Source: Arthrobacter sp. NicSoilC5
Lineage (GTDB): Bacteria > Actinomycetota > Actinomycetes > Actinomycetales > Micrococcaceae
DNA: 64,000 nucleotides
Direction: 5' to 3'
NCBI RefSeq assembly: GCF_019977395.1
Contig: NZ_AP024660.1
Span: 1,364,001-1,428,000, forward strand
The notes under the pieces were generated by a model. The model had not been told where the DNA came from. It saw nothing but the letters and a program-made list of their open reading frames with translations, and did not search any database. Both the position numbers and the translations under genes were made by a program. Shown in pieces: positions 16,354 through 26,299 of this stretch (positions within the stretch are counted from its first letter, which is position 1; each line of letters starts with the position of its first letter).

Positions 16354-17207
16354 CGGAGCACCCTTTCGTCCTGCGGCAGCGCCCCGATCTTCAACATGAT
16401 CGTGTAGCAGACCAAAGAGACCACCAAGCCCCCGAGCAGTACTGCGGCACCCATGGGCGTGTTGTATGCCTGGATTGCCTCGGGCCTTGTCGCGAGGAGG
16501 ATCATCACGATCCACGGCGCAGCGACGGCGAGCCGTGCGGCGTTGATGGTCCAGGACTGCCTCGCCTCGAGCTCGCTGCGGGTCCGTGCGTTTTCCCGCA
16601 GGAATTCAGCCAGTGTGCCCAAGAGCTTCCCGAGGTCGGAGCCGCCCACTTCGCGCGTCAACCGGAGTGCTTCGATGATGCGGTCGGCAACGGGGTCGGC
16701 CAGCCGCTGTTTCAGCTTGTTCAGAGAGCCATCGAACTGGCCACCGGCGCGGTAGTCGGCACCGAACTCGCGAAAGAGGGGCCGCAGTTCCTCGGGCCCC
16801 TTGTCCCCGAGCTGGATAAGGGCTTCAGGCAGGGGCAGGCCTGCCCGGATTGCAGACCGCAGGTGATCGACGACGTCGGGCCAGAGCTGGCGCAGCATTG
16901 CCGTCCGTTTCCTGGCCCGCCAGCGGAGGATGGTGATCGGCAGCCACGCGCCGAAGAGCCCGAAGCAGCCGGCGATAGGCCAGGAGCGGCTAAGCGCGTA
17001 AAAGAGCAGTGCCACAAAGATCCCCAGCCCAAGGCACGTCCCCACCAGGCCGCGCGCCGAGACTTTGTCGACCCCGGCGGCCGCGAGCAGGTCGCCCAGG
17101 CGGCCTGGCTTACGCTCGCGCTGACCGCGGCTTGGCGTTTCCCAGCAGGACCACCAAATGAGGAAGAAGCCAACCCCGGCGACCGTTCCCACCAGCGTGG
17201 CCGTCAT
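16350..17207 (-). CDS. tadB: Tad inner-membrane platform protein TadB
   Basis: 285-aa T2SSF-domain protein with TM helices near 3-22, 52-70, 75-95, 225-245 and 250-275 and a cytoplasmic domain containing LWPDVVDHLRSAIRAGLPLPEAL. Partner of TadC in the pilus assembly platform. It overlaps tadA by 4 nt and tadC by 4 nt, showing tight translational coupling across the three genes. Confidence 0.88.
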   Translation of the reverse strand: MTATLVGTVAGVGFFLIWWSCWETPSRGQRERKPGRLGDLLAAAGVDKVSARGLVGTCLGLGIFVALLFYALSRSWPIAGCFGLFGAWLPITILRWRARKRTAMLRQLWPDVVDHLRSAIRAGLPLPEALIQLGDKGPEELRPLFREFGADYRAGGQFDGSLNKLKQRLADPVADRIIEALRLTREVGGSDLGKLLGTLAEFLRENARTRSELEARQSWTINAARLAVAAPWIVMILLATRPEAIQAYNTPMGAAVLLGGLVVSLVCYTIMLKIGALPQDERVLR

Positions 17208-18427
17208 CGCGGATCCAGCAGAGCGGCGACGTCGTACCCGGCCCTCGAGAATTTCTCCGCCGAAGGCATGGCGTTGGCGCGGGGGTGCAGGGCGCCGTTC
17301 TCCAGGCCAAAGACCAGGGATGATTCGATAATGCCGTTCTCCACGCGGCGGCCCAGCGACAGGATCTGCGTGACTTGCCGCCGTCCATCAGGATGCCTGC
17401 TGCAGTGCACGACGAGATCGATGCAGGATGCGACAGTGGGAACGACGAAGGCACTGGAAATGTTTTCGCCCGCCAATAGCGGGAGCGTGCATATCTTGGT
17501 GACTGCATCATGTGCCGAGTTCGCGTGGACAGTACACATTCCCGGCAGGCCCGAGTTCAGGGCAATGAGCATGTCCAGGCTCTCGGCTTCGCGCACCTCC
17601 CCCACCACCAGCCTGTCCGGACGCATCCTCAGCGCTTCCTTCACCAGGCGCCGGAGTGGAATTTCACCCTCGCCTTCGAGATTCGGTTGACGGCACTGCA
17701 GGCCCACCACGTCCCGGAGGGGAAATTGCAGTTCGAAAATTTCCTCGACGGTGATGACACGTTCCCGGCTGCCGATGCTCGCGGCCAGGCAGTTCAGCAT
17801 GGTGGTTTTACCTGCCTGGGTTGCTCCGGACACGAGGATGTTGAGGCCGCTGGACACCGCCGCGCCGAGAAAGCGTGCTGCTTGCGGCGTCAGCGTGCCC
17901 AACTCCACCAGATGTTCCAGGCGGCTGGCCTTCACCACAAACTTGCGAATGTTCACTGCCCAGTGACGGCGGGTGACATCTGGAATCACGACGTGCAGCC
18001 TTGAGCCGTCCGGCAGTGCGGCATCGACGAAGGGTGATGACATATCCAGTCTTCGGCCGGAGCTTTTGAGCATGCGCTCTACGAGATCGCGCACCTGCTG
18101 TTCCGTGAGGCTCAGCGACGTCAGTTCAGACTCGCCATTGCGTGCCACGTAGATTTCGTTGGGTGCATTGAGCCAGATTTCCTCGATGGACGGGTCATCG
18201 AGGAGCGGTTGGAGTACACCGAAACCGGCGACGGCGTCGAAGAGGAACCGGCGGGCCGCATCAAGCGGGCCGAGGGGCGGCAGTGGCCCCATCAAAGCCC
18301 GTTCGTCATAGTCCGTGACGGCTGCTTCGACCAGCCGCCGGACCTCGCCTGCCTGCCTGAGCGGGTCCAGTCCGCGGCGGCGGATGAGCTCGCGGACTTC
18401 GTCCTCGACAATTCCCAGCGCGTCCAT
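17204..18427 (-). CDS. tadA: Tad pilus assembly ATPase TadA/CpaF
   Basis: 407-aa secretion-superfamily ATPase that powers Tad pilus assembly. N-terminal domain with FGVLQPLLDDPSIEEIWLN, Walker A GATQAGKTT near 202-210, Asp box and Walker B RMRPDRLVVGEVREAE, His box GMCTVHANSAHDA. ATG 18427 is preferred because GGGGGA stands 5 nt upstream; ATG 18439 four codons earlier is the alternative. First gene of the Tad operon. The usual regulatory CpaE-like ATPase is not here but at 54311-55615. Confidence 0.92.
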   Translation of the reverse strand: MDALGIVEDEVRELIRRRGLDPLRQAGEVRRLVEAAVTDYDERALMGPLPPLGPLDAARRFLFDAVAGFGVLQPLLDDPSIEEIWLNAPNEIYVARNGESELTSLSLTEQQVRDLVERMLKSSGRRLDMSSPFVDAALPDGSRLHVVIPDVTRRHWAVNIRKFVVKASRLEHLVELGTLTPQAARFLGAAVSSGLNILVSGATQAGKTTMLNCLAASIGSRERVITVEEIFELQFPLRDVVGLQCRQPNLEGEGEIPLRRLVKEALRMRPDRLVVGEVREAESLDMLIALNSGLPGMCTVHANSAHDAVTKICTLPLLAGENISSAFVVPTVASCIDLVVHCSRHPDGRRQVTQILSLGRRVENGIIESSLVFGLENGALHPRANAMPSAEKFSRAGYDVAALLDPR

Positions 18428-18757
18428 ATGTTCCCCCATACAACTGCCGCCCCCGGCGGAGGCAGTGCGACTGGGCTACAGCCTAGGGAGCTTGCCCGGC
18501 GGCAACAAGTCATCCTCCGGCTGTGTGGATAACCGAGGAACCTCAAGATTGTCTCCAGTAGGCCTCAGGATTGGATCTGGATGACCACAGGATTCACATA
18601 AGTAACACCAGAATCACTGGTTTCGCTGGTAACACCGGTGCTATGGTGAGCGCGTTATTTATCGAAATAGCACTATCAGGTGCCTTCCTGGGGGAAATCA
18701 CCTGAGCAGTATCCAAAGAGGCGCTTGGGGGAGCGCCTCATTGTCTCCGGAGCACAC
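18428..18757 (+). promoter_or_regulatory. 330-bp divergent intergenic region
   Basis: No gene is seen between tadA and the muramidase gene. It holds two direct copies of GTAACACC (18603-18610 and 18630-18637, 27 bp apart), an AT-richer stretch near 18650-18672 suitable for a promoter, and the structured leader described separately. Repeated GTAACA-type elements are the known style of MtrA response-regulator sites before actinobacterial wall hydrolases, but the spacing here differs, so this is only suggestive. Confidence 0.4.
18676..18739 (+). promoter_or_regulatory. structured 5' leader with two G-loop hairpins
   Basis: Two adjacent hairpins precede the muramidase start. The first has a 7-bp outer stem (18676-18682 with 18699-18705) and an inner TTCC/GGAA pairing. 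The second has an 8-bp stem (18718-18725 with 18732-18739). Both expose a TGGG/TGGGGG loop. The ribosome binding site CCGGAG follows at about 18748. The arrangement resembles an RNA regulatory element; I could not match it to the c-di-AMP (ydaO) riboswitch core that precedes some actinobacterial wall hydrolases. Confidence 0.4.
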
Positions 18758-21673
18758 ATGAAGCGGAACCTGTCTCAGTCCCGTCGCCCAGTCCTGAAGT
18801 CTTTTGGGCTCGTACTACTTGCCTGCTCCCTTTTAACAGGACCGGGCCTGAGCGGAGTCGCCTTCGCCGTTGATTCCAGCCCGACGCCCGCTCCGTCACC
18901 GACGTCCACCGCGGCGCAATCCCAGACCGCGCCTTCGCCGGCACCGGCTTTGCAGGGTGCACCCTCTACAACCCCTCCGGCCGTCCCGACCGCTTCACCT
19001 GCAGCTCCCGCCCCTGCGCCGTCTCCCACCGGCACTAACCCGGCAGCGCCCTCCACCACGAAGAAGTTGTCCAGGCAGGAGCTGCTCGCTGCCGGTGGGG
19101 CCCAAATGGGACAGCGTTCCTCGCGGGTGGCACGTGATACGGCAATCGCGGCAGGCTCAGGCTTGTCGACGCAGTCTTTGTCCACGGAAGGCACTTGGAA
19201 CCCAACATTTGGCGTCCTTGGACTGGACGTCAGCAAGTGGCAGCCAAGCGTGGACTGGCAAGGCGAGTGGAACAAGGGCGCGCGGTTTGCCTACGTAAAG
19301 GCGTCCGAAGGCACCTACTACACGAACGAATTATTCAACTCCCAATACCAGGGTGCACGGAACGTGGGCATGATTCGCGGTGCCTACCACTTCGCCCACC
19401 CGTCATCGACATCTGGCGCTGACCAGGCGCGCTTCTTCGTCAACAACGGAGGGGGCTGGAGCGCGGACGGCTACACACTGCCCCCGGTCCTTGACATTGA
19501 ATACAACCCTTACGACGGCAACATCTGCTATGACATGACGCCCGCCCAAATGACGGCATGGATTGCGGACTTCGGCTCCACCATGCGGGCGTTGACGGGC
19601 CGGCTGCCGGTGATCTACTCAACCACCGATTGGTGGGCAACCTGCACCAACAACTCCGCCGCATTCGGGGACTACCCGTTATGGGTCGCTGCCTATCCGA
19701 TGACACCGGCGTCATCGCCCGGAATGCTGCCGGCAAGCTGGAGCACCTACAGCATCTGGCAGTACAGCAGCACCGGTCCCTTTGCCGGCGACTCAAATGT
19801 ATGGAACGGCGACTTCGCAGCACTCCAGCGGTTCGCGGGAAGCAGCGCTCCCACTATCCAGGTCCCGTCGCAGGCCACTCAGCAAATTGCAGCGTATGCA
19901 GGGAGCCACCCCTCCCTCGGCAGCCAAACCACCGCTATCACCTGCGGTTTAACCAGTGGCGGTTGCTACCAAGGGTTCCAGGGCGGGACCGTCATGTGGT
20001 CCTCAGCCTCCGGGGCTTTCGCTGTTTCGGCCGGACCGGTCACCGGCGCGTGGCAGGCCCTAGGCGCTGAGCGCAGTCCGGCCGGCTATCCGACCAGTGA
20101 CTTGATCTGCGGACTGAAGAACAACGGCTGTTTCCAGAACTTCCAGGGCGGCAGCATCATGTCTTCCCCTGCCACAGGTGCCGCTTTCGTTCCATTTGGC
20201 GCGATCCGGGATGCCTGGGCGGCGCAGGGCTACGAAAACGGGCCATGGGGCTACCCGACGAGCAATGCGACATGCGGGCTGCGGTCGGGCGGATGCTTCC
20301 AACTGTTCCAGGCAGGATCGGGGCTGTGGAGTCCTTCCAGCGGCGCCCACCTGGTCAAATCAGGACCGATTCTTGATGCCTGGGCAAAAGACGGGTTTGA
20401 GAACGGCCTCCTTGGCTTCCCCAGCACGGATGCGACCTGCACAGCTTCCGACTGCACCCAGCTGTTCACCGGCGGAGTTATTGGATGGACCTCCACAGCT
20501 GGAGCCTGGCCCATCTACATGGGCATCGGTGACACCTGGAAGGCAGCGCGCGCAAAGGGCGAACCGATCGGATTCCCCTTGGCCAAGGAAGTGTGCGGAC
20601 TGCGTGGCGGCGGCTGCTACCAGCTGTTCCAGGGTGGAAGCATCCTGTTCTCCCCCACGTCCGGGGCGTACTCGATGACGGGCCGCATCCTTAACTACTG
20701 GGCGCAATCGGGCTTCGAAAACGGCCAGCTGGGCTACCCGACGGGTCCGGCCAGTTGCGGCGCCGTTCAGAGCGAATGCTGGCAGTCCTTTGAAAAGGGC
20801 ACGGTCGCCTACTCCGCGGCCACACCGATCCAGACCGTCCCGGCCGGACCCATGGCCCAGGCGTGGAAGAACCTCGGCGCCTCAGGAGGGGCCCTCGGTT
20901 ACCCCTCCTCAGCACAGATCTGCGGCCTCAAGGACGGCGGATGCTTCCAGATGTTCGCCAAGGGTGCCCTCATGTACTCCCCCGCAGCAGGCGCGCAGCC
21001 CAGCCTGCTCGGACCCATCCGTGACTTCTGGCAGAAGCAGGGGTTCGAAAACGGCGCCCTTGGCTACCCCGCCTCGAATGTTATTTGCGGGCTGGTCGGT
21101 GCCGGGTGCTTCCAGAACTACCTGGGCGGGACAGTGATGTGGTCCAATGCCAGCGCGGCGCACGCCATGTCGTTCGGCCCGGTCCGGGACGCCTGGATAG
21201 CTTCCGGTTTTGAGAACGGAATCCTTGGCTACCCAACGAGCGAACAGGTGTGCGGTCTGCGGAACGGCGGCTGCTTCCAGAACTTCGTCAACGGAACCGT
21301 GATGTACTCACCTGCCACCGGAGCCCAGACCATGTCATCGGCACCTATCCGCGACAAGTGGGCCACCACAGGCTTTGAGGGCGGATCGCTGGGGTACCCC
21401 ACCAGCGGCGCTATCTGTGGCCTGCGGAACGGCGGCTGCTTCCAGAACTTCGAGAAGGGAACCATCATGTGGTCCGCCGCGAGCGGCGCCCAGGTGATGA
21501 TACCGGGGCCCATCCAGCAGAGCTGGGCGGCGCAGGGCTTCGAAAACGGTGCGCTGGCATTCCCTACTAACGGCCAGACCTGTACCGCCGACAAGCTTTC
21601 CTGCAGCCAGACCTTCCAGGGAGGCACTGTCAGCTGGACCTCCACGGGCGGGGCGAAAACCCGCCTCAACTGA
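18758..21673 (+). CDS. secreted GH25 muramidase with 11 LGFP repeats
   Basis: 971-aa exported lysozyme. Signal peptide about 1-42 (ending GVAFAVDSS), a Pro/Ala/Ser/Thr linker to about 110, a GH25 catalytic domain about 150-365 with GLDVSKWQ (Asp157), [15 protein letters not shown] and the catalytic LDIE pair Asp246/Glu248, then 11 tandem LGFP repeats of 51-55 residues from about 372 to the end. Each repeat carries a Cys pair (mostly CGLxxGGC) that could form a disulfide. By family knowledge GH25 cleaves MurNAc-GlcNAc bonds and LGFP repeats attach proteins to actinobacterial walls. ATG 18758 has GGAG upstream and starts the signal peptide. It is followed by a strong terminator and the rhamnose genes. 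Confidence 0.93.
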   Translation: MKRNLSQSRRPVLKSFGLVLLACSLLTGPGLSGVAFAVDSSPTPAPSPTSTAAQSQTAPSPAPALQGAPSTTPPAVPTASPAAPAPAPSPTGTNPAAPSTTKKLSRQELLAAGGAQMGQRSSRVARDTAIAAGSGLSTQSLSTEGTWNPTFGVLGLDVSKWQPSVDWQGEWNKGARFAYVKASEGTYYTNELFNSQYQGARNVGMIRGAYHFAHPSSTSGADQARFFVNNGGGWSADGYTLPPVLDIEYNPYDGNICYDMTPAQMTAWIADFGSTMRALTGRLPVIYSTTDWWATCTNNSAAFGDYPLWVAAYPMTPASSPGMLPASWSTYSIWQYSSTGPFAGDSNVWNGDFAALQRFAGSSAPTIQVPSQATQQIAAYAGSHPSLGSQTTAITCGLTSGGCYQGFQGGTVMWSSASGAFAVSAGPVTGAWQALGAERSPAGYPTSDLICGLKNNGCFQNFQGGSIMSSPATGAAFVPFGAIRDAWAAQGYENGPWGYPTSNATCGLRSGGCFQLFQAGSGLWSPSSGAHLVKSGPILDAWAKDGFENGLLGFPSTDATCTASDCTQLFTGGVIGWTSTAGAWPIYMGIGDTWKAARAKGEPIGFPLAKEVCGLRGGGCYQLFQGGSILFSPTSGAYSMTGRILNYWAQSGFENGQLGYPTGPASCGAVQSECWQSFEKGTVAYSAATPIQTVPAGPMAQAWKNLGASGGALGYPSSAQICGLKDGGCFQMFAKGALMYSPAAGAQPSLLGPIRDFWQKQGFENGALGYPASNVICGLVGAGCFQNYLGGTVMWSNASAAHAMSFGPVRDAWIASGFENGILGYPTSEQVCGLRNGGCFQNFVNGTVMYSPATGAQTMSSAPIRDKWATTGFEGGSLGYPTSGAICGLRNGGCFQNFEKGTIMWSAASGAQVMIPGPIQQSWAAQGFENGALAFPTNGQTCTADKLSCSQTFQGGTVSWTSTGGAKTRLN

Positions 21674-21683
21674 CCCGGCCCGC

Positions 21684-21729
21684 AAACAGCAGGGGCGGGA
21701 CCGCTTTCGCGGTCCCGCCCCTGCTGTTT
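21684..21729. terminator. strong bidirectional terminator
   Basis: Perfect 21-bp stem (21684-21704 with 21709-21729), loop TTTC, between the convergent muramidase and rmlA genes. A/T-flanked on both sides, so it can serve both transcripts. Confidence 0.9.
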
Positions 21730-21739
21730 CGTTTGTGGA

Positions 21740-22609
21740 TCAACGGCCGTGTTCCAGCAGCTCGATGAGGTAGGAGCCGTAACCGCTCTTGACGAGAGGC
21801 TCCGCCCGCTCACGCAGTTCGTCATCCGTGAGGAATCCCAGACGCCAGGCAATTTCCTCGGGTGCCCCGATCTTGAGCCCCTGCCGGTTCTCAGTGGTCC
21901 GGACAAAGTTCGAGGCGTCGTTCAGGTCATTGAAAGTTCCCGTGTCCAGCCATGCGGTCCCCCGCGGAAGAATCTCGACCTGCAGCTTGCCGCGCTCCAG
22001 GTAAGTGCGGTTGACGTCAGTGATTTCAAGCTCTCCCCGGGCGGACGGCTTAAGGTTCTTTGCAATATCCACGACGTCGTTATCGTAGAAATAGAGCCCG
22101 GGCACCGCATAGTGGCTCTTGGGTTCCGCAGGCTTCTCTTCCAGCGAGACCGCCTTGCCGTTCTCGTCGAACTCCACAACGCCGTAGGCCTTCGGATCGG
22201 CCACCCAGTAACCGAACACTGCACCACCGTCAATGTTTTCGAAGCGCCGCAGCTGCGTGCCCATGCCGTGCCCGTAGAAGATGTTGTCGCCCAGGACAAG
22301 GGCCACGCTGTCATCACCAATGTGCTCGGCACCGAGCACAAACGCCTGAGCTAGGCCGTCGGGAGACGGCTGCTGCTTGTAGGTGATGGAGACACCAAAC
22401 CGGGACCCGTCCCCCAGGAGCCGCTCGAACTGCTCGGCGTCGTGGGGGGTGGTGATAATGAGGATGTCCCGGATGCCCGCGAGGATCAAGGTGGAGAGCG
22501 GGTAGTAGATCATGGGCTTGTCGTAGACCGGGACCAACTGCTTACTGACGCCCAAGGTGATGGGGTGGAGCCTCGAGCCGGTACCGCCGGCGAGTATTAT
22601 TCCGCGCAT
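21740..22609 (-). CDS. rmlA: glucose-1-phosphate thymidylyltransferase
   Basis: 289-aa RmlA making dTDP-glucose from dTTP and glucose 1-phosphate, the first step to dTDP-L-rhamnose. N-terminal nucleotide loop [11 protein letters not shown], then [16 protein letters not shown], the metal/substrate segment [18 protein letters not shown], and [12 protein letters not shown]. Length is typical. It is divergent from rmlB with a 55-bp shared promoter region. GGAAAG precedes the ATG. Confidence 0.97.
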   Translation of the reverse strand: MRGIILAGGTGSRLHPITLGVSKQLVPVYDKPMIYYPLSTLILAGIRDILIITTPHDAEQFERLLGDGSRFGVSITYKQQPSPDGLAQAFVLGAEHIGDDSVALVLGDNIFYGHGMGTQLRRFENIDGGAVFGYWVADPKAYGVVEFDENGKAVSLEEKPAEPKSHYAVPGLYFYDNDVVDIAKNLKPSARGELEITDVNRTYLERGKLQVEILPRGTAWLDTGTFNDLNDASNFVRTTENRQGLKIGAPEEIAWRLGFLTDDELRERAEPLVKSGYGSYLIELLEHGR

Positions 22610-22628
22610 GCACCCATCTTTCCTTTAG

Positions 22629-23663
<1,035 letters not shown>

Positions 23664-23666
23664 GGC

Positions 23667-25097
23667 ATGTCCATCGAGTTCTCCAAAAAGCTCGCCGTCC
23701 ACGAAACGCCCATTCCCGGCGTCGTTCTCTACGACCTTCCTGTCCACGGCGACAACCGCGGCTGGTTCAAGGAAAACTGGCAACGGGAAAAAATGGTTGC
23801 TCTCGGCCTGCCGGACTTCCGGCCCGTCCAGAACAACATCTCCTTCAACGAGAAGGCGGGTACTACCAGGGGGATCCACGCAGAGCCCTGGGACAAGTTC
23901 ATCTCGGTCGCCACGGGACGGATCTTTGGAGCATGGGTGGATCTGCGCCAAGGGCCTACCTTTGGTGCCGTCTTCACCGCCGAACTCGACCCCAGCCAGG
24001 CGATTTTCATTCCGCGGGGCGTCGGCAATGCTTTCCAGACCCTTGAAGACACGACGGCTTACACCTACCTCGTGAATGACCACTGGTCCGCCGACGCCCA
24101 GGGCCAGTACACCTTCCTGAACCTGGCGGACGAAACCGTGGCCATCGAATGGCCCATCCCGCTCTCCGAAGCCGAACTGTCCGACAAGGACAAGGCGCAC
24201 CCCCGCCTCGCGGACGTCGTGCCCATGCCACCGAAGAAGACCCTGGTCATCGGCGCCAACGGCCAGCTGGGTAAGGCACTGCGGAAAAAGTACGACGGCG
24301 ACACTTCCGTTGAGTTCGCATCGCGCAGTGAGTTCGACCTCGGCAGTCCGGACGCGTTCAAAGACCGCAACTGGAAGAACTACTCCACCGTTATAAATGC
24401 GGCGGCCTACACGGCCGTTGACGCGGCGGAGACTTCGGAGGGGCGCGCAGCCGCCTGGGCCACCAACGTGACCGCGTTGACGCAGCTTGCGCGAATTGCC
24501 GTTGAGCATGACCTCACCCTGGTGCACGTCTCCTCCGACTACGTGTTCGACGGGGCCAAGGAAGTCCATGCGGAAACTGAAGCGCTCACACCGCTTGGTG
24601 TCTACGGTCAGACCAAAGCAGCAGGCGACGCTGTCGTCAGCGTGGTCCCCCGGCACTACATCGTCCGCACGAGTTGGGTCATTGGTGAAGGCAACAACTT
24701 TGTCCGTACCATGGCCTCGCTCGCTTCGCGCGGAGTGGAACCTTCCGTGGTGAACGACCAGTACGGCCGCCTCAGTTTCACTGATGACATCGCGGCAGGT
24801 ATCCGGCATTTGCTGGACACCGGCGCTCCCTACGGCACCTACAACCTGAGCAACGACGGCGACCCGCAGTCGTGGGCGGACATCGCCGCGGACGTGTACG
24901 AATTGTCCGGCAAAAGCAGGGCCGCCGTGACGGGCGTGAGCACCAAGGAATACTTCGAGGGGAAGGATGCCGCCCCCCGGCCGCTCAACAGTGTCCTGGA
25001 CCTCTCCAAGATCAAGGCAGCAGGCTTCGAGGCACCGCCGGCAGGGCTGCGCCTGACCGAGTACGTTAATTCGACCACGAGCGGATTCCCAGCATGA
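23667..25097 (+). CDS. fused dTDP-4-keto-rhamnose epimerase/reductase (RmlC-RmlD)
   Basis: 476-aa bifunctional protein covering the last two steps of dTDP-L-rhamnose synthesis. Residues about 1-185 are an RmlC cupin (FKENWQREKM, TRGIHAEPWDKFISV with the catalytic His, FIPRGVGNAFQTLED). Residues about 190-476 are an RmlD reductase with GANGQLGKAL, the SSDYVFDG segment and the YGQTKAAGD Tyr/Lys pair. In the RmlC part the second His of the usual GFAHGF motif is Asn (GVGNAF). RmlC-RmlD fusions are known in some actinobacteria. The stop overlaps the next ATG by 4 nt. Confidence 0.93.
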   Translation: MSIEFSKKLAVHETPIPGVVLYDLPVHGDNRGWFKENWQREKMVALGLPDFRPVQNNISFNEKAGTTRGIHAEPWDKFISVATGRIFGAWVDLRQGPTFGAVFTAELDPSQAIFIPRGVGNAFQTLEDTTAYTYLVNDHWSADAQGQYTFLNLADETVAIEWPIPLSEAELSDKDKAHPRLADVVPMPPKKTLVIGANGQLGKALRKKYDGDTSVEFASRSEFDLGSPDAFKDRNWKNYSTVINAAAYTAVDAAETSEGRAAAWATNVTALTQLARIAVEHDLTLVHVSSDYVFDGAKEVHAETEALTPLGVYGQTKAAGDAVVSVVPRHYIVRTSWVIGEGNNFVRTMASLASRGVEPSVVNDQYGRLSFTDDIAAGIRHLLDTGAPYGTYNLSNDGDPQSWADIAADVYELSGKSRAAVTGVSTKEYFEGKDAAPRPLNSVLDLSKIKAAGFEAPPAGLRLTEYVNSTTSGFPA

Positions 25098-25819
25098 CCG
25101 AAGCACGCCACGACACCCTCGTCATCATGCCGGCCTGGAACGAGTCGGAAGCAATCGGCAACACCATTGCGGAAGTCCTTGAGTTTGGACCCCCATGCGA
25201 TGTGCTGGTGGTGGACGACGGCTCCCGTGACAACACCGCCCGGGTGGCACGCGCGGCCGGCGCCACCGTCGTGCAATTGCCGTTCAACATGGGCGTCGGC
25301 GGCGCGATGCGGACCGGCTTCAAATATGCCCAGATGCACGGCTACCGGCAAGTCATCCAGGTGGACGCCGATGGCCAGCATGACCCCCGGGACATCAAGG
25401 CAGTCCTTGACGGATTGCGCGACGCCGATATCGCCATTGGTGCCCGCTTCGCCGAGGCGGGGAACTACACCGTCCGCGGCCCCCGAAAGTGGGCAATGAA
25501 CGTCCTGGCGTGGACAATTTCCCGGCTTGCACGGACAAAGCTCACCGACGTGACCTCCGGTTTCCGCGCAGCGAACACCAAAGCCATCCGCCAATACCTG
25601 GACCATTACCCCGCCGAGTACCTGGGCGACACGATTGATTCATTGGTCGTGGCGATCCGTTCAGGCTGCACTGTCCGCCAGGTTGGCGTTTCTATGAGGG
25701 AGCGTCAGGGAGGCACCCCCAGCCATGACCCGATAAAGGCCGCGATCTACCTCGGCCGCTCAGGGATGGCGCTCTTGTTCGCGCTGACGCGCAAGAAATC
25801 CACACCTTCCACCAACTAG
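25094..25819 (+). CDS. GT2 glycosyltransferase, polyprenyl-phosphate type
   Basis: 241-aa GT-A enzyme similar to dolichol-phosphate-mannose synthases. IMPAWNESEAI opens the nucleotide site, LVVDDGSRDNT follows, then QVDADGQHDP as the metal-binding DxD, GARFAEAG and TSGFRAAN. It has no membrane helices of its own, and the following DUF2304 membrane protein is a common partner of this subtype. It probably loads a sugar onto polyprenyl phosphate for membrane glycosyltransferases encoded downstream. It is coupled to rmlC-rmlD by a 4-nt overlap. Confidence 0.88.
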   Translation: MTEARHDTLVIMPAWNESEAIGNTIAEVLEFGPPCDVLVVDDGSRDNTARVARAAGATVVQLPFNMGVGGAMRTGFKYAQMHGYRQVIQVDADGQHDPRDIKAVLDGLRDADIAIGARFAEAGNYTVRGPRKWAMNVLAWTISRLARTKLTDVTSGFRAANTKAIRQYLDHYPAEYLGDTIDSLVVAIRSGCTVRQVGVSMRERQGGTPSHDPIKAAIYLGRSGMALLFALTRKKSTPSTN

Positions 25820-25827
25820 GAATCCAC

Positions 25828-26214
25828 ATGTCCCTCCTTATGGGCTCCATCGTCGTCGTGGCGATTCTCTTCTTCGTCTTCGAAATGCTGCGACGGCAGA
25901 AGTTGCGCGAGAAATACGCTGTTCTCTGGATCGTCATCGGCATCGGCACTCTTCTGCTGGCGGCCTTTCCCGCCCTGCTTGAGCAAGCCAGTGGCCTGCT
26001 CGGAATCCAGGTCCCCGCGAACCTTCTCTTCATCACCACCCTCGTCCTCCTTGTCGGGGTATGCCTTCACCTGTCACGCGAGCAGTCGCAGGCCGAGGAC
26101 GAGGTGCGCATTCTTTGCGAAGAGGTGGCCCTGTTGAAGGTAGAGCTTTCGGCACTGCAGCAGAGCGTCGGGTCACACCCGCGACAGGAAGGAACCACCG
26201 GCCCCGCTGCGTAG
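25828..26214 (+). CDS. DUF2304-family membrane protein
   Basis: 128-aa protein with three hydrophobic segments (about 5-22, 33-52 and 65-85) and a cytoplasmic coiled-coil tail (SREQSQAEDEVRILCEEV onwards). The REKYAVLWIVIGIG segment is typical of DUF2304 proteins that accompany polyprenyl-phosphate GT2 enzymes. Likely a membrane anchor or modulator of the preceding glycosyltransferase. Molecular role is unknown. Confidence 0.85.
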   Translation: MSLLMGSIVVVAILFFVFEMLRRQKLREKYAVLWIVIGIGTLLLAAFPALLEQASGLLGIQVPANLLFITTLVLLVGVCLHLSREQSQAEDEVRILCEEVALLKVELSALQQSVGSHPRQEGTTGPAA

Positions 26215-26255
26215 CAGGAGCATTTCCGCGGGCCTGGCCAGGCGGACCAAACAAA

Positions 26256-26286
26256 AAAGGGAGCGACCCCGCGGGGCGCTCCCTTT
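26256..26286. terminator. bidirectional intrinsic terminator
   Basis: 10-bp stem AAAGGGAGCG/CGCTCCCTTT (26256-26265 with 26277-26286) extended by CCCC/GGGG inside, between convergent DUF2304 and GT2 genes. It has A/T flanks. Confidence 0.8.
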
Positions 26287-26299
26287 CCTATGCGGCCGG

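Noticed and set aside
18660..18757. c-di-AMP (ydaO-type) riboswitch before the muramidase gene
   Set aside because: Gene context fits, but the conserved ydaO core segments could not be found by eye; kept only as an unnamed structured leader.
19880..21670. DNA-level tandem repeat or CRISPR-like array
   Set aside because: The periodicity of about 160 bp is the protein-level LGFP repeat; nucleotide copies are diverged and there are no spacers.
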